Of a DNA stretch of 12,946 bases, positions 1-7,053 are shown piece by piece; the first letter of the stretch is position 1; every line of letters starts with the position of its first letter. The notes under the pieces are model-generated. The model was not told where the DNA came from and made no database searches. It worked only from the letters and a program-made list of their open reading frames with translations. The stretch spans positions 1,343,650-1,356,595 of the forward strand of contig BCIH01000003.1 in NCBI GenBank assembly GCA_002897115.2, given 5' to 3'. This stretch comes from Prototheca cutis. Its lineage: Eukaryota; Chlorophyta; Trebouxiophyceae; Chlorellales; Chlorellaceae. The position numbers and the translations under genes were made by a program.

Positions 1-651
1 GGGAGATGGAAGATGGGACTGGAGGCAAGGGCCTGAACACCCGCCCCACCCATTGACAGTTCCATAGTCTAGCCGACTCCTCGCACGGACACATAAACAC
101 GGCTCCAGATATCATGCCCGACGTCACTGGCGCACCTGCAGTCCCGTGCGCACGTGAATGGTCGTGTAACCCCTTCGAGCGAGCCATCCCGGGAGCTTCT
201 GGGGCCACAGAGGCCTGGGGCCCCCCTGGAACAGCCGCAGGCCCATGCAGAGGGGAGGGGGCAGGACTTCACCCTTCCGGGCCCGCGATGCACAACGTTT
301 CACACCATTCTCGCAAACTTGCACAAAGCCGCAATTGTATTTTTAATGTACAGACATGGTTGCATGTTACAACCAATGATTGCTGTAATATCTGCTGAGT
401 GCAAAGGTCTCTTGTCTCCACCATTTTTGTCCAAACCTTATCGCGGCTTCCCCTTTCGACGCCTGGCCCTGGCACGGCCGGGAAGGCGGCGCAACTGAAC
501 TCTCCCTTTGCCCCCTCTGTAGGGCTCAAACCCCCAGGTCGTCTACTGTACCCTGAGAATATTTTCACATTTGATCGTCTTGAAGCATCTGGCAATGCGG
601 AATATCACAATTGTTAGCTAGCGAGGTTGGGCTCCTTGGCAAAGCAGCCCT
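1..651. other. Non-coding flank downstream of coilin
   Basis: I see no convincing gene here. The open frames on both strands are short, overlap one another and lack recognisable domains or good splice partners. Positions just left of 652 should be the 3' untranslated region of the coilin gene on the minus strand. A minus-strand TGTAA at 367-371 is a candidate polyadenylation signal about 280 nt past the stop. A plus-strand TGTAA at 384-388 could be the tail signal of a gene entering from the left, but I cannot identify a coding exon for it. Confidence 0.5.
367..371 (-). terminator. Candidate TGTAA polyadenylation signal of coilin
   Basis: The plus strand reads TTACA, so the minus strand reads TGTAA, the usual near-upstream polyadenylation element in chlorophyte green algae. 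It lies about 280 nt beyond the coilin stop codon. The motif is short and could occur by chance. Confidence 0.35.
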
Positions 652-2944
652 CTACTCCTGGCTCGGCTCCCTGCCGGGTCGTGGCTCTTCAAGAGCTCCT
701 TCCCGGCGCAACGTGGCCAGCATGGGCCCGAGTGCTGACCGCCGTGCACCCGGTCGAGGCTTGACCGCGCCACGGGTCCCCGTCGGAGCCGCCGCCGGTG
801 CGGGCTGCTCGGCCCTCGACCCGAGCGCCGCCTTGCGGGCTTGGAGCTGCGCATACAGCCCCGCCCACGCGCCCTGCAGGGGCGTGGGCGTCGACGCTGT
901 GCCGGGCGTGCCGGCACCAGATGGTGTGGGAGGTCCTAGCTGAGAGTAGTGGGACGGACCCAGACTGTTTGAACCTGCGCAAACAGCCCCGTCGACGCGG
1001 ACATTGGGTGCGTCGCGCTGTGGCTGCGCCGGCGTGCGCGGCTCATGTTCGTGCCCACCACCATGCTCGTCAGCACTGGAGCTCTTGGCACACACGACAA
1101 AGGCTTCGGCAAGCTCGGCAGCACTGACCACGAGCGTCCCGTCCTCGGCATAGCGTCCGAAATCCTGGCCACCTGTGATGGCTATGAGATCAGGGTTTGC
1201 ACATGGCACTAAAATAACAGGGAGCAGGCCTTCATTTACCGACAAAATAAGGCCTTGGAGAAAAAGGAGATCCAACCAAAAGGTCTTGCGGGGTGCCAAG
1301 GTTGCCCTGGTACGAGCCTGACAGATCCATGCACTGCACCCAGTTCTGCAAACCATCACGAGGCGGGGCCCCCCAACGCCAGCACCATCAGCAACACCTT
1401 CAGTGGTGCCCTCCTGGTCTCCCTCCGGCGCAGTTTCAAAGGCCGCCGACAGTGGATGCACGGCCGGGTCAGGGTAGGGCGACAGGACGACCTCTTGGGT
1501 TGCTGGATCCGCTGCTGTAACCGTCGCCCTCCTCGGCTCGGACAGCTGTACAGATGTGTGGGGCAGGCAGCGTTGCATGCATTGCTGAGGGCATCACGTG
1601 GTAATGCTGACAGTCCTCATGCACGCTGATGCGGCATCCCAGAGAACCATCCCCCCGGGGGCCCCCCCAAAAAAGTACTTTTGGTTCGCCGCCATGCATC
1701 TCCAGAATGCGGTACTGCAGAATGGTGCCCTCCGTGGGAACCGTCCCAATCTCCAGTGGTCGCAGCTCTTCCTCCACGATCGCTGCCGGGCCCTCGCTGC
1801 TGGTAGCACTGGGTGTCTCTGGCGCGCGGTCTTCCTGTGACTGTGATTGTGGCTTCCGGCCGGCTCCTGGGCCAGGCAGCATGCCCATGCGTTTGAGTCG
1901 TCGCTTGGTGGCCTTGCGTCGAGCGCTCCTGCTCGGCCGGCCGGGAACCTGCCAAACAGGGGGGGAGGGGGGAGGGGATTGGGGAGTGCTATCAGGAAAT
2001 GGCTAGAAGGTTTTACACGCCCACGACTGACACCTACAGAAGTCCATTATGACTGATGCACAAACAACAACAGGGGCTGTGACTTACCACTTCTTGCATC
2101 TTGCCGGAGATGGCACCGATTGTAGGGGTCACGTTTGTCGTTGCCTGAAGACTGGGCTTTTCATTTTCAAGCCCCTTGGTTGAGGCACGCTCGGCAGCCA
2201 TCGGGGCCCCCCGTTCGCTGCTCGATGAAGAAGAGCCCCCCGACGTGCTGCTTGTCTGTAAGGTGCTCTCACTCTTCCCACTACTGCTGCTGCTCGACTC
2301 CTCGCTGCTGCTGCTCGACTCCTCGCTGCTGCTGGATCCGGTGTTGGATTCATCGCTGCTGCTGGCAATCTGTGATGGCCCTGCGATGGCGAGAGCAGGT
2401 CCCCCGACCTGGCCTGCACCCCATGGTGCTGCTGAGCCGTCATCGCGCTTTCGCCTTTTTGGAAGGTGCGTGGCCAGGGCATGTGCCAAGGGCTGCACGT
2501 GGATAACATCTCCAGCATCCAGCGCCACCAGAGGGGTGTCCATCATCAGGGCAAACCCCTCCACCAGCAAGCCGTGCCTCCGGACAGCGTCCTTGCACAG
2601 CACCTGCCACAGGTAGGAGTGGTGCGTCATGAGATGCAATGGACTGTTCTCAACTCTGGGCGTTCAATGGCCCGTCACCAATGGCCCAGCTTCACGTCCT
2701 CACCCGTGCAAGGATGTCGCCGGCGGTGGCCATGCCCTCCGAGATTGGGACCCTGCATGGACGGGCGCGCAGAACATTGTCGTGCTCTCAAACGTGTATC
2801 CACCCTTGTGCACTGGCAATGGACTTCGCATCCCTGTCCGACTCGCCATAGCTTGTCAATCACGGCGACGCTCTGAAGTCGGTCCTCTGTGCGACAAGCC
2901 GAAAGGTCAATCCTGACCTTTCTGATCGGCGCACTTGCCATCAT
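652..2944 (-). CDS. Coilin (Cajal-body scaffold), six exons
   Basis: Coilin organises nuclear Cajal bodies, where spliceosomal snRNPs and other small RNPs mature. Exons on the minus strand are 2944-2847, 2752-2704, 2603-2088, 1948-1679, 1545-1398 and 1172-652, giving 533 aa with all phases consistent. Residues 1-85 match the ubiquitin-like N-terminal domain (LLVEGFALMM, then LDAGDVIHV). A nuclear-type basic run KRRKR follows, then a Ser/Glu tract (about 110-185). The basic patch PSRSARRKATKRR lies near residue 226. The Tudor-like domain spans about 282-390: VPTEGTILQYRILEM, VTAADPATQEVVLSPYPDP, then YAEDGTLVV. The C-terminus carries RKAAL and RRSALGPMLATLR, which fit the conserved tail of plant coilins. 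Exon 1 is the weakest part: the best frame needs a GC-AG intron (2846-2753), and a GT donor at 2813 would leave only 61 nt of intron. The start is the first of two adjacent ATGs; an upstream exon is not excluded. Identity is strong, based on remembered family motifs. Confidence 0.85.
1173..1397 (-). other. Coilin intron 5, in-frame and stop-free
   Basis: The intron has donor GAAG/GTGTTG and acceptor ATCACAG/GTGGCC, both phase 1. Its 225 nt are a multiple of three and the coding frame stays open right through, so retention would insert 75 residues inside the Tudor-like domain. I call it an intron because the spliced product joins the PYPDP and YAEDGTLVV segments at the spacing expected for coilin, while the inserted stretch resembles no part of the family. 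Confidence 0.6.
2284..2334 (-). repeat. 21-bp tandem repeat encoding the coilin Ser/Glu tract
   Basis: Two exact 21-bp units (2284-2304 and 2305-2325) are followed by a partial third (2326-2334). On the coding strand they encode repeats of a Ser-rich block with paired Glu (SSSSSEE pattern). The tract lies between the N-terminal domain and the basic patch, where coilins are usually disordered and phosphorylated. Its Ser codons are mostly AGC, so slippage is an easy origin. Confidence 0.9.
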
Positions 2945-3753
2945 ATAAAACTAGATAGCAGTGGACTCAAATCTAAATGCATGCAAGGGTAGGTCTCGTA
3001 CTTGGAAGAGCCCACGACGTGGCATGCCTGTTGCGCTGGTGAGGGGCTCATCGGCAATGAGGCAGGCACGTCGCAGGACTTCATGGCGTGGTGCTGGGCG
3101 GCCGACATGAGCCTCCTTGCCACGCATTTGGCTGAGATGAAGGTGCCTGCAATTCGGCATCGAACGTCATATTACCGGATTTAGAGTACTTTTGGTCCCT
3201 GCGGTTGTCATTCCAAGGGAGAGGAAACGTAGAAAACCTGGCATGCACCGGAGTTCCAGCCGCCCAGGTCGTACACCTGGCGGCGTTACCTTGGGGGCTC
3301 GCATGAGCTCTCCCCGAGCAGAAACTTGTGCATACAAGAATCCTGCGATGTTCGTATGAAGCGTACGACCCATTTGTCAGCTGCTGTGCGCCGTTGTTAC
3401 GCCCCTGTCGAGGGTGTCGGGACAGGTGTCCCGAATCACCTGCAGCACCTAGCGGAGGGCTGCAGTTTTGAAAGGTCTCGTCGTATCCAGGCCAAGCGGA
3501 GGGCATGAATGGGAACAAACCGGATTTTACATGTCCATGTGATTGATTGCAATCTTTAAACGGTGTCCCCACTACGTCATCGCTCTCTCGACATCGTGGC
3601 TTGGGGCCTGGCGCAACATCGACAAAAGTGCGCGGACGGGTTGCCAGGGAGTTCCAACACCCTCTGTGATCAGGCATCTCCCGGCCCTTTCTAATCATAA
3701 ATTCCATTACAACCATGTCTGCAGGTTGACGGGCTGTTTGGTCTTCGCGGGCC
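2945..3753. promoter_or_regulatory. Divergent intergenic region, coilin / 328-aa gene
   Basis: About 810 nt separate the start codons of two divergent genes, so both promoters and 5' leaders should lie here. An AT-rich stretch (TATAAAA at 2944-2950 on the plus strand) touches the coilin start codon and is too close to act as its TATA box if that start is right. A long minus-strand open frame (3081-3929) crosses this area, but its translation has no domain character and it runs antisense into exon 1 of the plus-strand gene. I see no repeats or RNA genes. Confidence 0.4.
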
Positions 3754-5210
3754 ATGACCTCCATCCGCCGTCGGGAGCTCCTGGAGCGGCTGTTCCGGGC
3801 CGAGTGCAAGCCTGGGGTTCTGGCCGTCCTGGCGGCCTCCCCCTCCCTGCGCATCCCTGTGTCCTGCTCCCAGCTTAGCCCCTCAGCCTCGGGCACTGGA
3901 TCCCGGGTGGCAGTGGCCATCAAGGCCACCCACCCCAGCGGTGATGTGCTCCTGGATGCCGGGGTCTACTGGGCAGGGGCACCGCCGGGCCCCGTCGCCA
4001 TGCATTACACCGCCTTGCTGGCCCACGCTGATGAGAGCACGCTGGAGAGCCTGATGTCCCGACTGGAACAGGTAGGTCAGGGTGGTGTATGTGGTGCCTG
4101 GCTGAAGGTATAGGTGAGGCAATGATAAAGGACCTGATGGGCATTCCTGCTGGGCAGCCTTGTGTTTCCCTTGATCGGACAGCAAATGAGCACTGGCGGT
4201 GCATGTATGGCCTCTTTGCATCCACATGTAATCTCACTATTCCTTGATCAATAATGCCACCTAACAAGCGCACAAATGACAGCGCTCGGAGAACCAGGGC
4301 ACACCGCCGTGCCTGCTCCCCGGCAAGCGCCCGCTGGCCACGCACCCCACGCCCAAGCTGATGCTGGAGCGCGCCCCGAGCTTTGAGCTGGAGGTGACGA
4401 CGCCATCCCCCCAGGCAGCCCCGGCACCAGGCTTCCCCGGCAGCGCCGATCCACCACGCCGCCCCGTGCCGCGCGTGCTGCCGGAGCGCACGCTGCCCCG
4501 CGCACTGCTGGGGAGCCTGGATACCAGCGGGGCGAGATCCAGCGCTGGCGGCGTGCCATCATGGCCAGCCAGTGATACCACTGCCTCTGCCGACTCCGAA
4601 CCCTGGTGGGCCACTGCCAGCTGCCAGCCCTCACCAGGCACGCCGCCGTTTGACCGTGTGTTCACGCCGCCATGGGCAGAGCCGGGCGAAGCAGAGGACG
4701 GCGACGTGCCGCGGGGACCCGTGTTGACAGGGAGACCAGGGGCCGACGCCGCGGCACGCCTGGCTGCCGCGGGGACACACCTGTCCGCGGCCGCGCCGCA
4801 GTTGGCAGAGGCACTGGCCGATATCAGCACCGCCCACGGCGCGGAGCACCCGCTGTTTGCCCAGACCCAGGTGCGGAGGGGCTTGCTGGTGGTGGTGGTG
4901 GTGAGAGAGGGGGTTGGAGGTATCGGGGACAGGGCGTGCGGGGTGTGTTGACGTGGAATGACCTCGGTGGAAACCGCGCTCGCAGTCCGATGGCACATGC
5001 CTCAAATCAGGTTCATTCAAGACCAGGGAAAGTTTGGAAAGCCTGCAGTGTTGCCAGTCTTGGCGGGGCCTCAATCCACATGCCTGCAGCAACTAGGTAC
5101 CCAACTCCTTGACTCCGATTCAATTGCAGTTTCTGCTGAGCCGCGTGCTGGAGGCCAAGGACACCACGCAGCATGCCCTCGACAAGGCCTTGGCACTGGC
5201 ATTTGCCTAG
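3754..5210 (+). CDS. Hypothetical protein, 328 aa, three exons
   Basis: Exons 3754-4071, 4283-4870 and 5130-5210 join in phase 0 at both introns (donors CAG/GTAGGT and CAG/GTGCGG; acceptors GACAG/CG and a pyrimidine-rich ATTGCAG/TT). An in-frame TGA 27 nt before the ATG supports this start unless a further 5' exon exists. I do not recognise the family. Residues 1-106 (from exon 1) look folded, with a basic amphipathic start (IRRRELLERLFRAE), a strand-like stretch (VAVAIKAT) and a Leu-rich helix at the end. Residues 107-250 are rich in Pro, Ala, Ser and Thr and probably disordered. The last 75 residues are Ala/Leu-rich and helical (ALADIS, FLLSRVLEAK, ALDKALALAFA), perhaps a coiled-coil or docking segment. 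There is no signal peptide, membrane span or catalytic motif. The gene is divergent from coilin. Its third codon positions are GC-rich, as expected of real coding sequence here. Confidence 0.7.
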
Positions 5211-5802
5211 CTGCCCGGTCGCGCTACCCAGCAACTTTTCTTCTCTCTTCTTTTCAACGCCGCACGTCACCGCAACCAGGGCGTCTGCTCCCGAGCGCAG
5301 CAAGCCTCCACTGACCCAGAGACCTTGTGCCCCCAAAACATTCCCTTGCATGTGGCCACCTGTGGCGCAGCTTTCCGACAGCTTCACACTGTGACTCTTC
5401 GCAGAGAACGCCCTCTTTCTGAGCACGCCCACTCAGCCCCAACACAGCCCTGACGATGCCCACCCAACTTGTCCCTCTAACCAGCTGCAAGACCCTGGCC
5501 CTGTTCCCGTATTCCCCCACGTGCATGCTTCGCACACACACATGTCACGCCCCAGTTTCCATCTTAGGTCTTTTTTCCTTGGCTGTAACTGATTGGCAAC
5601 GCTTGGAGAGGCACTGTGGACCTCCGTCAGGCAAGGCGCGCAAGGGTGGCGACGGCCGGCAGCTGGGTCGCAGCTGCAATGATAAATCACGTGCGTGGTT
5701 AAAGTGGTTTCTCAAACTGGGGTCCCCAAGACTCGACGGACCCGAATCGGAGCCGTGTCTTGGTGTTCTGATTTATTTCTAGAGGAACACGATAAGCAAG
5801 CT
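5211..5802. other. Intergenic: 3' region of 328-aa gene and promoter of next gene
   Basis: The first part should be the 3' untranslated region of the 328-aa gene; it is pyrimidine-rich (runs of CTT and TTC near 5235-5260) and has no supported exon. A plus-strand TGTAA lies at 5584-5588. The remaining 210 nt would be the promoter and leader of the gene starting at 5803; an AT-rich patch (GATTTATTTCTAG) occurs around 5770-5782. Short open frames here show no domain features. Confidence 0.45.
5584..5588 (+). terminator. Candidate TGTAA polyadenylation signal of 328-aa gene
   Basis: TGTAA sits about 375 nt after the stop codon at 5208-5210 and upstream of the next plus-strand gene. This is the common chlorophyte polyadenylation element. 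Chance occurrence is possible. Confidence 0.4.
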
Positions 5803-6798
5803 ATGAACACACTGCAGATCCTACGGCGAACTCGGGGAGCGGCGCCCTCGGCTGTCGCGGCGGCCTTGCCCCTTCTTCGTGCGATCGCCCCGCAAGGTTG
5901 GCTGGCTGATGTCGAATGATTGCGGGTGCTCAATATGGGGATGTCTTCCAATCAAGCATGCATCACCGACCTCTGCTGATCCATTTGGTCTCCCAGTTGC
6001 TCGTGTTGCGGATGCGGGAAACGCCTTCCACGGATCCGCGGAGTGCTACGGTACGTGTTGCTGCTGACGTCGCACACCGGGTGGGGTACAGCTCAGCCGA
6101 CCTCCTTGCAGTGGCTCTGCCAAGTGCTGAGGTGGGTTTTGGCAACGCATGAGCTGCGTGGCGGTTACAATTGTAGCTTGCTCCTGTGCAGGAAAGGACA
6201 ACAAGGGTTCCAAGCCTGCTGCAACCAGGGCTGGCATGGGGAAAGACGATCGTGATCCCAAGCCGATTTGGGATGGCGAAGTGGATGGCCCATATGCGAT
6301 GCACGAAGACCCGAAGAAAGAAGGTGGGAGCTGTTGAACGGGCGTGTGCGCTGGCATGCTATTGATGGGTGCACGCCACTGGAGGTGAACCTCTTGCATG
6401 TTCTGGTGTCCAGGGTCAGTTGCCATGGCAAGATCCCATGTCTGCCAGAAGCTCGTCTTGCGAATTCAAGTGTCTCTTACACTGGCACCTGTGCTCCGCA
6501 TGCAGGCATTCCACCGACGGAAAACAGGACAGACAAGGAGATTGTGCGGGACGATTCGGACAAGACCACCCGGCCTCCCAAACGGGGCATGCAAGCGCAC
6601 AAACTTGTCGACGACAGAGCGGGTGGGTTTTGAGTGCAGCTGGGCTGTGCATGCACGTGGGCAGCATGGTCCTGGGCAATGTAGCATGATGCAACCGGTT
6701 CGTGTCGAGGACTGGACTGGGCTCTGACATGGACCCTGTTCCTCCTGTCCGCCCCGGCAGGGTCAGTGCTGGGCCTGCACCCAAGCGGTGAAGAATGA
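5803..6798 (+). CDS. Hypothetical small protein with mitochondrial-type presequence, five exons
   Basis: Exons 5803-5896, 5997-6050, 6192-6323, 6506-6622 and 6761-6798 all meet in phase 1 with GT-AG borders (the second exon has an excellent GTACGT donor and pyrimidine-rich CCCAG acceptor), giving 144 aa. The N-terminus is a typical mitochondrial targeting peptide: MNTLQILRRTRGAAPSAV, rich in Arg, Ala and Leu and free of acids, followed by NAFHGSA, which resembles the matrix processing site context. The mature part, about 100 aa, is very hydrophilic, with many Lys, Asp, Glu, Pro and Gly residues and the block PIWDGEVDGPYAMHEDP. It is probably disordered and loosely recalls mitochondrial LEA-type proteins, but I cannot assign a family. 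The frame is also open upstream to an ATG at 5695; I prefer 5803 because the presequence starts cleanly there. The short final exon ends SVLGLHPSGEE. It runs towards APC2. Confidence 0.6.
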
Positions 6799-7053
6799 GC
6801 AATATCTCACTGTGTGCATGGAGTGTGGACCGTGCATTGAAACGGTACCCTTGAAATTGCAGCCCTGGCCACGTGCATGAGCCACTCTTGAGCTGCGTTG
6901 AGCTGCTCGCATGCATGTCTGGTTGGTGGGGCGATACCCATCTAAGCAAACTGCGTTCGCCTTTTTTATTTTACTGACATGAACGATGCATGAAAGATTT
7001 CACGGCTGGTTGCATGGGCGACAAGGCGGCGAAGAGATGCGCACCCCCATTTT
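6799..7053. other. Convergent intergenic region
   Basis: The plus-strand five-exon gene and the minus-strand APC2 gene end tail to tail with 255 nt between stop codons, so both 3' untranslated regions and polyadenylation sites must fit or overlap here. An AT-rich run (CTTTTTTATTTTACTG) lies near 6960-6975. I find no TGTAA on either strand. Confidence 0.45.

Noticed and set aside
652..1578. Single 308-codon minus-strand open frame as an intronless gene
   Set aside because: It combines coilin exons 5 and 6 with the stop-free intron; the upstream coilin exons and phase matches show it is part of a longer gene.
3081..3929. 282-codon open frame on the minus strand
   Set aside because: Its translation has no domain character and it runs antisense into exon 1 of the plus-strand 328-aa gene, which has consistent splice phases and a supported start. 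Long chance frames are common in GC-rich DNA.
4261..4998. 245-codon open frame on the minus strand
   Set aside because: Antisense shadow of exon 2 of the 328-aa gene; Ser/Arg/Gly-rich with no recognisable domain.
5456..5782. 108-codon plus-strand open frame
   Set aside because: It lies in the 3' region of the upstream gene, contains the TGTAA candidate, and its translation shows no domain, targeting signal or coding composition.
6111..6130. 20-nt micro-exon between TTGCAG and GTGGGT on the plus strand
   Set aside because: Its length is not a multiple of three and would break the otherwise uniform phase-1 structure of the gene.
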